Positions 1 to 7,820 of a stretch of 64,000 nucleotides of DNA are shown here, piece after piece. The position numbers and the translations under genes are program-made. Below the pieces are notes generated by a model. The model did not search any database and had not been told where the DNA came from. It saw nothing but the letters and a program-made list of their open reading frames with translations. Positions within the stretch are counted from its first letter, which is position 1; each line of letters begins with the position of its first letter. The DNA comes from Alphaproteobacteria bacterium HGW-Alphaproteobacteria-18 (GTDB lineage Bacteria; Pseudomonadota; Alphaproteobacteria; Caulobacterales; Hyphomonadaceae), in contig PHEH01000014.1 in assembly GCA_002841155.1 (NCBI GenBank), positions 62,001-126,000 on the forward strand, given 5' to 3'.

Positions 1-276
1 AAGGAATTGCGTGCCCTTGTGGATGAGGCCAAGTCGAAGATCGGTTCGGGCGTGGTCGTGTTCGTCGGCGTCGATGGCGGCAAGGCCGGCGTTGCCATTG
101 GTGTGACCAAGGATCTGACGGAGAAATTCTCCGCCGTTGAGCTGGTGAAGGCTGCTGCCGCAGCGATTGGCGGCCAGGGGGGTGGCGGACGCCCCGATAT
201 GGCGCAGGCCGGCGGCCCGGATGGCGACAAGGCCAATGAGGCGCTCGAAGCGGTGCGGGCAGCCCTGAAGGGTTAA
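1..276 (+). CDS. alaS: Alanine--tRNA ligase, C-terminal fragment
   Basis: Only the last 91 residues of a reading frame entering from the left edge are present. They match the C-terminal DHHA1 domain of alanyl-tRNA synthetase, which helps bind the tRNA elbow and position the editing domain. The diagnostic feature is the glycine-rich signature [13 protein letters not shown] near residues 58-70, followed by the usual short helix and the stop. The aminoacylation and editing catalytic domains lie outside the window. The frame is open from base 1, so the gene is cut by the window edge and there is no sign of a break. A hairpin with a T-rich tail follows at about 311-346. Confidence 0.93.
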   Translation, partial: KELRALVDEAKSKIGSGVVVFVGVDGGKAGVAIGVTKDLTEKFSAVELVKAAAAAIGGQGGGGRPDMAQAGGPDGDKANEALEAVRAALKG

Positions 277-310
277 GCGCTCCGGCCAGCAGGCGCCGAT
301 TTCAGATAGG

Positions 311-346
311 GGGCGGCCGGATTGATACCTGCCGCCCTTTCCTTTT
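311..346 (+). terminator. Probable rho-independent terminator of alaS
   Basis: A perfect 7-bp stem (gggcggc at 311-317, gccgccc at 331-337) with a 13-nt loop is followed by a T-rich tract (tttcctttt). It lies 35 bases after the alaS stop and before the Rrf2-family gene. Confidence 0.6.
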
Positions 347-390
347 GCGCCCCCCTTGAAGCCGGGCGTGCAAGTAATAAAAGAAGTTAC

Positions 391-834
391 ATGAAAAGAG
401 ACAGCCGCCTTTCCTCCGTCCTGCACGCCCTGCTGCATATGGCAGAGCAGGACCGTCCGATGACGTCCGATGCGCTCGCTGAATGTATGCGGACAAATCC
501 GGTGGTCGTGCGCCGGACGATGGGTCTGTTGCGCGAGGCGGGTTTTGTGACCTCCGAGCGCGGACATTCCGGCGGCTGGCGGATCGAGACAGATCTCTCA
601 AAGCTCACCCTGCGCCAGCTGCATGAAGCGCTGGGCGAGCCAACGGTCTTTGCCATCGGAAACCGCAATGAAACGCCAGACTGTCTGGTCGAGCAATCGG
701 TCAATGCCGTGCTCGACTCAGCTTTTGCCGAGGCCGAAGCACTCCTGTTGGAGCGCTTTGCGTCTGTGACACTTGCCGACCTCGCGGCGGAGTTCACCCG
801 GCGATTCAAGGATATCAAACTCCAAAAAGGATAG
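391..834 (+). CDS. Rrf2 family transcriptional regulator
   Basis: A 147-residue winged-helix DNA-binding protein of the Rrf2 family. Residues 1-65 form the HTH/wing (DALAECMRTNPVVVRRTM, then the wing GHSGGWRI), followed by the long dimerisation helix. Only two cysteines are present, near residues 32 and 98. The three-Cys cluster of IscR/NsrR is absent, so this is more like the YwnA branch, which senses by thiol chemistry or not at all. I chose the ATG at 391 because it aligns with the family N-terminus and follows an aagaag ribosome site. The frame is open upstream, but that part does not resemble the family. The gene ends 4 bases before a thioredoxin-reductase-like flavoprotein gene, so the two probably form an operon in which this protein controls both genes. 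That role is inferred from context. Confidence 0.88.
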   Translation: MKRDSRLSSVLHALLHMAEQDRPMTSDALAECMRTNPVVVRRTMGLLREAGFVTSERGHSGGWRIETDLSKLTLRQLHEALGEPTVFAIGNRNETPDCLVEQSVNAVLDSAFAEAEALLLERFASVTLADLAAEFTRRFKDIKLQKG

Positions 835-838
835 ACCC

Positions 839-1726
839 ATGCGTCATGACGTGATCGTCATCGGGGGCAGCTACGCCGGTATGGCCGCTGCCCTCCAGCT
901 GCTGCGTGCGCGCCGGAAGGTGCTCGTGATTGATGCCGGCCAGAGGCGGAACCGTTTTGCAGACAGCTCTCACGGTTTTCTCGGGCAGGATGGAGCCGAC
1001 CCGGCTGCGATTGCTGATGAGGCTCGCAAGCAACTTGAAGCCTATCCAACGTTGGACTGGCTGGAAGATGTGGCGCTCGCGGCGGGTAAGTTAGAGAATG
1101 AGGGCGGATTTCAGGTTCGCAGCTGGAATGGCGGGCGGCATGAAGCGGCCCGCCTGATCTTCGCGACCGGGGTCAGTGATCAGTTGCCGGAGATTGAAGG
1201 TCTGGCCGAGCGCTGGGGTCGGCATGTGTTCCACTGTCCATATTGTCATGGCTATGAGCTTGGACAGGGGCAGATCGGCGTGATCGCGACCAGCCCCATG
1301 TCGCTCCATCAGGCAGAATTTCTTACAGAATGGGGGGATGTCACCTTGTTTCTGAATGGCGTTTTCGAGCTCGATGACGAAACGCGAGACAGATTGAAGG
1401 CCCGCCGTGTACGGATTGAGGTGGCCCCGATCATCAGGATCGAAGGTGAGGCAGAGGTCGTGATTCAGGGCGGGAAACGCTATGCGTTTGCAGGTCTGTT
1501 TACGGCTACGCGAAATGCGCCTGCAACGCAGATTGCAGAACAGCTGGGCTGCGCGCTGGAAGAGACGCCCTTCGGCACACAGATCCGGCGGAGCGAGATA
1601 AAGGAGACAAATGTGCGCGGGGCCTATGCGTGTGGGGATACGGCGCAGATTCCCCATTCTGTGTCTTTGGCGGTCGGCGACGGTGCCCTGACGGGGATAA
1701 TGGTGCACAGGTCGCTGGTTTTCTGA
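839..1726 (+). CDS. NAD(P)/FAD-dependent oxidoreductase, thioredoxin-reductase-like
   Basis: A 295-residue flavoprotein. The N-terminal dinucleotide motif (VIVIGGSYAGMAAAL, residues 5-19) binds FAD. A redox-active CPYC pair sits at about C133/C136 in HCPYCHGYE. The C-terminal ACGD motif (residues about 275-278) contacts the flavin. The overall order is that of thioredoxin reductases, but the expected NADPH GxGxxA motif after the CxxC is not evident (the stretch reads IGVIATSPMSLHQA). It may therefore use another electron source or act as a thiol oxidase-like enzyme of the group containing GliT/HlmI. The ATG at 839 has an aaaaagga ribosome site. It follows the Rrf2 gene by 4 bases, so redox-linked control by that regulator is likely. 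Confidence 0.85.
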   Translation: MRHDVIVIGGSYAGMAAALQLLRARRKVLVIDAGQRRNRFADSSHGFLGQDGADPAAIADEARKQLEAYPTLDWLEDVALAAGKLENEGGFQVRSWNGGRHEAARLIFATGVSDQLPEIEGLAERWGRHVFHCPYCHGYELGQGQIGVIATSPMSLHQAEFLTEWGDVTLFLNGVFELDDETRDRLKARRVRIEVAPIIRIEGEAEVVIQGGKRYAFAGLFTATRNAPATQIAEQLGCALEETPFGTQIRRSEIKETNVRGAYACGDTAQIPHSVSLAVGDGALTGIMVHRSLVF

Positions 1727-1779
1727 TGGGCAAGGCCCAGCCAGCCTGGCGTGCCATGGCTCTGTTTTCACGGGGTGGA

Positions 1780-1856
1780 TGGTCGGAGTGAGAGGATTCG
1801 AACCTCCGGCCCCTAGCTCCCGAAGCTAGTGCTCTACCAGGCTGAGCTACACTCCG
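1780..1856 (-). tRNA. tRNA-Pro (anticodon CGG)
   Basis: The reverse strand folds as a complete tRNA. The acceptor stem is CGGAGTG/CACTCCG, and the D arm contains AGCTCAGCCTGGTAGAGC. The anticodon stem CTAGC/GCTAG encloses the loop TTCGGGA, which gives anticodon CGG and decodes the proline codon CCG. The T arm reads GGTTCGAATCC. The 3' CCA is encoded (tgg at 1780-1782 on the plus strand). Confidence 0.96.
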
Positions 1857-1982
1857 CCGTCCATCGCCGGCAGGCCCCTGGCCCGCCTGAAGGTGGCGTG
1901 TTTACGCCCGGCGCCGGATTTTTCAAGGGGCAAAAGCGGTTTCCAGTCTGCCTTCCTGGCCTGCTTGTCACAGGCTGGAATT

Positions 1983-2348
1983 TTACAGGTCGGAGATGTC
2001 GATGACCTTGTAAGTCAGAGGCGTTTCGCCGTGAAAGGCGACCGTGATGTATTCCCCTTCGCGGAAAACATGGTCGCCGAGGCGGTGGACGCTCTCATCA
2101 TCGCCTTCTTCTTCCTCGTCATAGCGGAAGAACCAGTTATTGCCGCGATGGCTGAGCCAGCCATCGGCCTTCTGGGCCGGATCGGGATGAAGCCGGAAGA
2201 CGCGGCATTCCTTGCGGTTGGCGCGCCATTCATCGACATCCAGACGGCCCTCTGCCGTCAGCGGGGCGAGAATGGTGTAGCCCTGTCCGGGAGTGGCATC
2301 GACGCCGGGATTGAGGGCAAGTTGCAGTGATATGCGCTTGAGCGACAT
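1983..2348 (-). CDS. Conserved hypothetical protein
   Basis: A 121-residue soluble acidic protein with no signal peptide or membrane helix. I do not recognise its family. Visible features are an aromatic stretch (GNNWFFRYDEEEE, around residues 69-81) with a run of acidic residues, and a C-terminal half rich in beta-strand-forming residues ending in YKVIDISDL. The start has a GGAG ribosome site 8-10 bases upstream. It is transcribed towards the tRNA-Pro gene and lies 32 bases beyond the end of the universal stress protein gene on the same strand, so the two may be co-transcribed. Confidence 0.75.
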   Translation of the reverse strand: MSLKRISLQLALNPGVDATPGQGYTILAPLTAEGRLDVDEWRANRKECRVFRLHPDPAQKADGWLSHRGNNWFFRYDEEEEGDDESVHRLGDHVFREGEYITVAFHGETPLTYKVIDISDL

Positions 2349-2380
2349 GGGCAGGCTCCAGTTCGGGCGTTGGATTAGGA

Positions 2381-3211
2381 TTAGCGGGCGAGGGCGAGGG
2401 CCGGGGCGTCCTCAGCGTTCAGCAGGCGCCGGCTGGTGCCGCCAAACAGACGCTCGCTGATGCGCGAGTGGCCATAGGCGCCGGCCACGATCATTGTGGC
2501 GCCGCTGCCTTTGGCGAGTGCCAGCAGGGCGGCGGAAACCTCGCCTTCAATTGCGGAAATGCTGGATTTGATGCCCTTGCGCTTCAGCCAGTCTTCCAAC
2601 GATCCGGGCTCGATGCCGGGCCGGGCGCCGTCGCGTTCGGCATCCTTGCGGTTCTGCGCGATGATCACTTCCCCGGCCGCTTTCAGGAGCGGGATATGGA
2701 ATCGCAGCGCGCGGGCGGCGCCGTTGGAACCGTCCCAGCCGATGATGACCGGTCCGGGCGCATAAGTCTGGGTGCCAGCCAGCACCAGCGGCAGGCGGGC
2801 ATCCATCATCACATAGTCAAAGGCGATGGAGAGCGGCTCGCCGCTGCGGGCTGCGCTGCGGGGAAAAACCAGGGCATCGGCCAAGGTCGCCGCGCTTGCC
2901 GCAGCGGCTTCGGCATTGGCCACCTGATGGAGGAAAACGCAGTCTGTGCCGGGCGCGGCGCCGACACCCTGGCGGAAGGCGGCTTCGGCCTTTTCCAGCA
3001 TTTCCCTCTGTAATTCGATGATGTTGGTCGCAGCGGCCGCCGTCAGGCCGGTCGATTCCGGCGTGGTCACGAGCATGACCGCAGCCTGAGGATCTGGTAG
3101 GGCGCAGAGGCCGGTCAGGCTGGTGCCCATCTTCTGGGCCATGGCGAGGGCCGACCGGGTTGTCTCCACATCCGTTTCGGGTGTGCCCTGAAGCATTGCA
3201 ACGACTGACAT
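2381..3211 (-). CDS. Universal stress protein (UspA family)
   Basis: A 276-residue cytoplasmic protein, about twice the length of a single Usp domain, so probably a tandem-Usp protein whose first domain has diverged. The C-terminal domain is clear: the strand PVIIGWDGS opens it at about residue 154, and it ends with the nucleotide-binding signature GAYGHSRISERLFGG. Usp proteins respond to starvation, oxygen limitation and other stress, often binding ATP. The precise role here cannot be read from sequence. The start is supported by an AGGAGA ribosome site. It is on the same strand as the small unknown gene downstream. Confidence 0.9.
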   Translation of the reverse strand: MSVVAMLQGTPETDVETTRSALAMAQKMGTSLTGLCALPDPQAAVMLVTTPESTGLTAAAATNIIELQREMLEKAEAAFRQGVGAAPGTDCVFLHQVANAEAAAASAATLADALVFPRSAARSGEPLSIAFDYVMMDARLPLVLAGTQTYAPGPVIIGWDGSNGAARALRFHIPLLKAAGEVIIAQNRKDAERDGARPGIEPGSLEDWLKRKGIKSSISAIEGEVSAALLALAKGSGATMIVAGAYGHSRISERLFGGTSRRLLNAEDAPALALAR

Positions 3212-3296
3212 GTTTCTCTCCTGCTTGTGTCACCACTCTTTGCCGAAGTGATAACATGAACGTAGCAGCAGAGGCATAGTTCCGGACTAAGGAGGT

Positions 3297-4352
3297 CTAC
3301 TTAGGCGCGCCGGCTTTCGCGTCTGCGATGCGTTTGCGGGCAATCCGGTCGGCGACGGCATTGGCCGGCTGATCGGTTGAGCGCGCTTCATCGAGCACCT
3401 CGCCCAGCGTTTCGATCAGGCGGGCGAGCTTCCCGTCGACCCATTCGCGCGAATAATTGCCGGAGATTTCGGCGGCCACATTGATGATCCCGCCACCATT
3501 GATGACATAGTCCGGGGCGTAGAGAATGCCTTTGCGGCGCAGAAGCTCGCCCATTTCCGGCACGATGAGCTGGTTATTGGCGGCGCCGGCCACGCCTTTG
3601 ACGGTGAGGCGGCCGAGCGTCTTTTCATTGATCACCGCGCCGAGCGCGCAGGGCGAGAAGATGTCAGCCTCCACGTCATAGATGTCACCCGGCTGGACAA
3701 TCGTTGCCCCGGTCTGGGCGGCTACAGTCTTCAGCGCTTCCTGGTCGATGTCAGAGATGACGAGCTTGGCGCCATCCTTGGCCAGATAGTCGCAGACATG
3801 CCCGCCGACCGAGCCAACCCCCTGCACCGCGATGATCCGGCCGGAGATATCGTCTGATCCGAAAAGGCGTTTGGCGACTTCCTTGATGCCGAGATAGACG
3901 CCCATCGCGGTGATCGGCGAAGGATCGCCGCTGGCGGCGGCGCCTTCATCCAGGCCCGCCACATAGCGGGTCTCCCGGCGTACGATCGCCATATCAGAGG
4001 TCGCGATGCCGACATCCTCGGCCGTGTAATACTGGCCCTGAAGGCTTTCCACCGCGCGGCCAAAGGCGCCGAACAGGGCTTCGGATTTGTCCTGGCGCGG
4101 GTCGCCCCAGATCACCGCTTTGCCCCCGCCGAGGGGCAGATCGACCATCGCATTCTTGAAACTCATGCCCTGCGACAGGCGCAGGGCGTCGGTCAGCATC
4201 GCGTCGCCGGTGGCATAGTTCCACATCCGGCACCCGCCGGCCGCCGGGCCCAGCGCTGTGGAATGAACGGCAATAATGGCTTTCAACCCGCTTTGGGCAT
4301 CGTGGAAAGCATGAACGCCCTCATGGGCGTCAAAAGAGGGGTGATCGAACAT
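3297..4352 (-). CDS. Leucine-dehydrogenase-type Glu/Leu/Phe/Val dehydrogenase
   Basis: A 351-residue NAD(P)-dependent amino acid dehydrogenase that would oxidatively deaminate a branched-chain or aromatic amino acid to its 2-oxo acid. The N-terminal substrate domain has the family residues GPAAGGCRMW, GMSFKNA and LPLGGGKAVI, including the conserved lysines. The Rossmann domain has VQGVGSVGGHV (about residues 176-186). The length (about 350) matches leucine dehydrogenase rather than the 420-450 of glutamate dehydrogenase. Substrate choice among Leu, Val and Phe cannot be fixed by eye. The ribosome site is weak. It is a separate transcription unit, divergent from trkH. Confidence 0.9.
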   Translation of the reverse strand: MFDHPSFDAHEGVHAFHDAQSGLKAIIAVHSTALGPAAGGCRMWNYATGDAMLTDALRLSQGMSFKNAMVDLPLGGGKAVIWGDPRQDKSEALFGAFGRAVESLQGQYYTAEDVGIATSDMAIVRRETRYVAGLDEGAAASGDPSPITAMGVYLGIKEVAKRLFGSDDISGRIIAVQGVGSVGGHVCDYLAKDGAKLVISDIDQEALKTVAAQTGATIVQPGDIYDVEADIFSPCALGAVINEKTLGRLTVKGVAGAANNQLIVPEMGELLRRKGILYAPDYVINGGGIINVAAEISGNYSREWVDGKLARLIETLGEVLDEARSTDQPANAVADRIARKRIADAKAGAPK

Positions 4353-4489
4353 GATTTGCCGGGAATGGTTGCAATTGAAACAGTTGCCAGCGCTCTAGCC
4401 GGGAGGGCGCCGTAAGGTCAACTGGTGCCATCCGGCAGGCGTCTCATATTGACACCTTTTCAGGGATTGGGGCTTAAGGTGCCCGCCGA

Positions 4490-5944
4490 ATGCAGCTGCG
4501 CCCGGTCCTCCTCGCTCTTGGCATCATGACCGTCCTCCTTGCCGGGGCGATGCTGCCTTGCGCGCTGCTGGATCTGGCCGATGGCAATGATGATGCCCAC
4601 GTCTTCTGGTTTTCCTCCTTTGCCTCGGGATTGGTGGGGGGCCTGCTCTGGGTGCTGGCGCGCGGCGGGGATACGCGGATTGGCCAGCGGGAGACGTTCC
4701 TGCTGACCGTTGCGGTCTGGGTGCTGGTGCCCGCGGTCGCGGCCGTGCCGTTCGTCGTCTCCGGGGTTTCGTTTACCGATTCCATATTCGAATCCGTCTC
4801 CGGCCTCACGACAACCGGCGCGACAGTGCTTTCCGGGCTGGAAGCCCTGCCGCGGGGCATGCTGCTCTGGCGCGGTATCCTGCAATGGATCGGCGGCATC
4901 GGCATCGTCGTCACGGCGGTTGCGATCCTGCCCCAGCTGCGGGTCGGCGGGATGCAGCTCTTCCAGATCGAAAGCTCGGACATCACCGGCAAATTCCTGC
5001 CGCGCATCAAGGACATCGCGGCCTATATGGGCCTCACCTATCTGATCATCTCGGCGGCTTGCGCCTTTTCCTACAGCCTGGCGGGCATGAACTGGTTTGA
5101 TTCCATCGTTCATGCGATGTCGACGGTCTCGGCCGGCGGTTTTGCCAATTACGACTCGTCTTTCGGGCATGAGAACCTGCGCCTTGCCATGGGGCCCGCC
5201 ATATTCTTCATGGCCCTGGCCGGCCTGCCATTTGCGCTTTTGACGATGCTGGTGTTGCAGGGGCGGATCAGCCCGATGCTGCGTGATCCCCAGCCGAGGC
5301 TCTATTTCGGCCTGCTCCTGTTTTTTTCTGCGGTCATCGTGATCTGGCACGAGGCTGTGGTTGAGCCGCCCCTGTTCGATCACATCTTCCACGGGATCAC
5401 GGAGACGGTGTTCAACATTGTCTCGGTCATGACGGGCACCGGCTATGCCTCAACCGCCTATGACACCTGGGGCCAGCCGGTGATCATCGTGTTCCTGCTG
5501 GCGACCTTCATGGGCGGCTGCGCGGGGTCTGCTTCCTGCGGCATGAAGATGTTCCGGCTTGAGATCACCGCCAAGGCCCTGATCGCCTGGTCGCAGCGCA
5601 TGGTACAGCCCCACCGGCGCACGCCTGTGCGCTATGCGGGCAAGCCGGTGGATGAAGAGACGTTGCAGTCGGTCATGGTGTTCATGTTCCTCTACCTGGT
5701 CACCTTCATGGTGGTCGCCGCGCTGCTCTCCTATACCGGCCTTGATGCGCTCAGCGCGATTTCAGCCTCGGCCACGATGGTGTCGAATGTCGGTCCGGGG
5801 CTTGGGCCGGTGGTGGGGCCGTCTTCGAACTTTGCGTCGATTACAGACTTTGCCAAATGGGTTTGCTCGGCGGCCATGCTGCTCGGACGTCTGGAGTTTG
5901 TCGCGGTGTTCGTGGTGCTGACCGGGCGCTTCTGGCGCGGCTGA
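4490..5944 (+). CDS. TrkH family potassium uptake protein
   Basis: A 484-residue inner-membrane protein with the repeated M1-P-M2 architecture of Trk/Ktr channel subunits. The first selectivity-filter region follows SGLTTTGATV (about residues 104-113). Later filter loops are seen at STVSAGGFAN, VMTGTGYAS and SNVGPGLGP. The family takes up K+ in the inner membrane together with a cytoplasmic TrkA-type NAD-binding subunit, which is not in this window. The ATG at 4490 is preceded by an aaggtg site. The gene is convergent with, and almost abuts, the TauE/SafE permease gene. Confidence 0.92.
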   Translation: MQLRPVLLALGIMTVLLAGAMLPCALLDLADGNDDAHVFWFSSFASGLVGGLLWVLARGGDTRIGQRETFLLTVAVWVLVPAVAAVPFVVSGVSFTDSIFESVSGLTTTGATVLSGLEALPRGMLLWRGILQWIGGIGIVVTAVAILPQLRVGGMQLFQIESSDITGKFLPRIKDIAAYMGLTYLIISAACAFSYSLAGMNWFDSIVHAMSTVSAGGFANYDSSFGHENLRLAMGPAIFFMALAGLPFALLTMLVLQGRISPMLRDPQPRLYFGLLLFFSAVIVIWHEAVVEPPLFDHIFHGITETVFNIVSVMTGTGYASTAYDTWGQPVIIVFLLATFMGGCAGSASCGMKMFRLEITAKALIAWSQRMVQPHRRTPVRYAGKPVDEETLQSVMVFMFLYLVTFMVVAALLSYTGLDALSAISASATMVSNVGPGLGPVVGPSSNFASITDFAKWVCSAAMLLGRLEFVAVFVVLTGRFWRG

Positions 5945-5945
5945 G

Positions 5946-6770
5946 CTAGAGGCCGAGCGCCTGCCAGAGCATCCGCAGGGATACGAGACCAAGCAGGATG
6001 CCGAACAGGCGGCGCAGACGGTCTGCGTTGAGCTTATGTGCCAGCGCCGCGCCGACCGGGGCCATCAGCACGGTGAACACCGAGATCAGCGCAAAGGCGG
6101 GCAGGTTGACGAAACCGGCCGAAAAAGGCGGCAGCCCGTCCCGCCCCCAGCCGACAATGATCGCCGCGATGGCGCCGGGCAGGCCGATGGCCACGCCCCA
6201 ACCGGCTGCGGTGGCCACGGCGCGATGCATCGGCATGCCGCACAGCGTCATCAGCGTGACGCCGAGCGTGCCCCCGCCGATGCCCATGATTGACGAGAGG
6301 GCGCCGTTTACGGTGCCAATAGTGGCGCGGATTATGCCGCCCGGCATCGCCTCTGAAAGTCGCCAGCCGGGGCGGCCGAAATAGAACTGGGCGGCAAAGA
6401 GGATCAGGACTGTGCCGAAAATGCCGAGCATGACCTGTTTGGAAAAATAGCCCGCCAGCAGGATGCCGATGACAGATCCCAAGATGATCCAGGGCGACCA
6501 GCCACGGATGATGCTCCAGTCCACCGCGCCGCGCTTGTGATGGGCCATCACGCTGCGGATCGAGGTGAGGATGATGGTGGCCAGCGATGTGGAAACGGCC
6601 ACATGCATGGCCGTTTCGGTATAACCGAGGCTATCGAGCAGGAAGAACAGCACCGGCACAATGACGACGCCGCCGCCAATGCCGAAAAGGCCGGCCGCCA
6701 GCCCCGCAAACAGGCCGGCAATCGCCAGCGCCACCAGCATGGGGCCATAGGTGCTCAGAAAATCCATCAT
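5946..6770 (-). CDS. Sulfite exporter TauE/SafE family permease
   Basis: A 274-residue membrane protein with about eight hydrophobic helices and the two repeated TauE/SafE glycine-rich motifs: GIGGGVVIVPVLFFLL near residue 30 and MGIGGGTLGVTLMTLCGMP near residue 165. The family exports sulfite, sulfoacetate or other organosulfur anions, but individual substrates vary widely. Two adjacent ATG codons (6770, 6767) compete as the start and the ribosome site is weak. The gene follows a small zinc-ribbon gene by 21 bases on the same strand, so an operon is likely. The substrate here is unknown. Confidence 0.9.
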   Translation of the reverse strand: MMDFLSTYGPMLVALAIAGLFAGLAAGLFGIGGGVVIVPVLFFLLDSLGYTETAMHVAVSTSLATIILTSIRSVMAHHKRGAVDWSIIRGWSPWIILGSVIGILLAGYFSKQVMLGIFGTVLILFAAQFYFGRPGWRLSEAMPGGIIRATIGTVNGALSSIMGIGGGTLGVTLMTLCGMPMHRAVATAAGWGVAIGLPGAIAAIIVGWGRDGLPPFSAGFVNLPAFALISVFTVLMAPVGAALAHKLNADRLRRLFGILLGLVSLRMLWQALGL

Positions 6771-6791
6771 GGCCCGCGCTTTTGCTGTCGG

Positions 6792-7025
6792 TTAGTGATG
6801 GTGGTGGTGGGCTTCGGTGTTGAGGCGCCCGCATTTGCCGCACTGGATCACCACGCCGTGGACGTCGCGGTGGGCGACATTGATCATCAGCTTGGTCTTG
6901 CAGGCGCCGCAGCGATGGGTCTCGTCGCCGCCGCCTTCGCGGACGGGCTTGCCGGCGGTGTGTTCAAGCACCTCGGCGCCTTCGGCCTGTTGCGGGGTGA
7001 GGAGGATCATGTCGAACTGGGGCAT
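6792..7025 (-). CDS. Small zinc-ribbon protein with histidine-rich tail
   Basis: A 77-residue protein. Two cysteine pairs (CGAC near residues 45-48 and CGKC near 67-70) form a zinc-ribbon-like knuckle. The chain ends in a run of five histidines after EA. No function is assigned. The Cys pairs suggest structural zinc, and the His tail could bind more metal. It sits just upstream of the TauE/SafE permease gene (21-base gap), so they are probably co-transcribed. The promoter-side region contains GGACA motifs at exact 10-base spacing (7148-7172). Confidence 0.78.
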   Translation of the reverse strand: MPQFDMILLTPQQAEGAEVLEHTAGKPVREGGGDETHRCGACKTKLMINVAHRDVHGVVIQCGKCGRLNTEAHHHHH

Positions 7026-7147
7026 GGCAACGCCTTTCTGAAGGGGCAGATTTTCTTCTCTCTACTACGGTCGCCGCAATTTCAAAGCATTCCCAGGACA
7101 GAAGCCGCCCCGGAAGGGACATTTCTGGTCAGGAGGCGTCAGGAGGT

Positions 7148-7172
7148 GGACAAATCGGGACAGTTTGGGACA
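7148..7172. repeat. 10-bp-phased GGACA motifs
   Basis: GGACA occurs at 7148, 7158 and 7168, exactly one helical turn apart. Further copies at 7096 and 7117 are not in that register. The cluster lies between the DUF1489 gene and the zinc-ribbon gene, upstream of the latter. On the opposite strand it reads TGTCC, as in the array at 36226-36281. Confidence 0.55.
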
Positions 7173-7183
7173 GGCAGACGCCG

Positions 7184-7600
7184 TTACCAGACGCCGGCAT
7201 TCTTGAGCGCCGCGTCGAGGTCGGCGGGCAGGTCGACGGCGGCTTCACCCGATTTGAGATCGCGGGGCGCCTCTTCCGGTTTCAGATAACGCCAGCCCTG
7301 GAAGGGCCGCTTGGGCTGGGCATAGGTGCGGACCAGTTCGGGATCGAAAACCAGCTCGCACATGTCCTTGCCGTCATCGTCCTGGATCGTACGGATGTCG
7401 ATGATGCGCTGGCGCACCCGGATGGCGCGTTTGATGACCCAATAGATCGAGCCGCCTTTCAGCATCTCGTCGGCGCGCTTTGGCGCCATGCGGGTGTGGT
7501 GGACGGGCGCGGGCAGCTTCTTCATCAGGCGCGCCTGCCAGTCGGCCAGGTCGTCGATGTCGTCCGCGCCGACGCAGAGTTTGACCATGTGAATCGTCAT
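7184..7600 (-). CDS. DUF1489 family protein
   Basis: A 138-residue soluble protein matching the alphaproteobacterial DUF1489 family. Recognisable features are the start MTIHMVKLCVG, the central GGSIYWVIKRAIRVRQRI and the C-terminal FQGWRYL segment. It has no signal peptide and no membrane segment, and no biochemical role is established. It is transcribed alone. Its upstream side carries an inverted pair of 37-bp palindromic repeats. Confidence 0.85.
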   Translation of the reverse strand: MTIHMVKLCVGADDIDDLADWQARLMKKLPAPVHHTRMAPKRADEMLKGGSIYWVIKRAIRVRQRIIDIRTIQDDDGKDMCELVFDPELVRTYAQPKRPFQGWRYLKPEEAPRDLKSGEAAVDLPADLDAALKNAGVW

Positions 7601-7676
7601 GGATGATATCGTAGGGCGCGGCGGGGCAAGTGCAATGTGGTGGATGCTGTGGAGGGTGCATTGCGGCCTTTAGCAA

Positions 7677-7797
7677 CCCCACCCCATCCCTCCCCATAGT
7701 CATGGGGAGGGGGCAGGTTTCGCCATCCTGAGAACTTTCCTCTCCCCACAGAGCAACAGACCCCCTCCCCATGACTATGGGGAGGGCTGGGGTGGGG
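7677..7797. repeat. Inverted pair of GC-rich 37-bp palindromic repeats
   Basis: Two 37-bp units at 7677-7713 and 7761-7797 are inverted copies of each other with one mismatch. Each contains the smaller palindrome CCCCATGACTATGGGG. A closely related pair lies at 60157-60278, so this is a dispersed intergenic element like the REP/BIME class. It occupies most of the gap between the DUF1489 gene and the exported-protein gene. No coding sequence is evident. Confidence 0.85.
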
Positions 7798-7820
7798 CCG
7801 CTCTCAGTTGATATGGCAGA

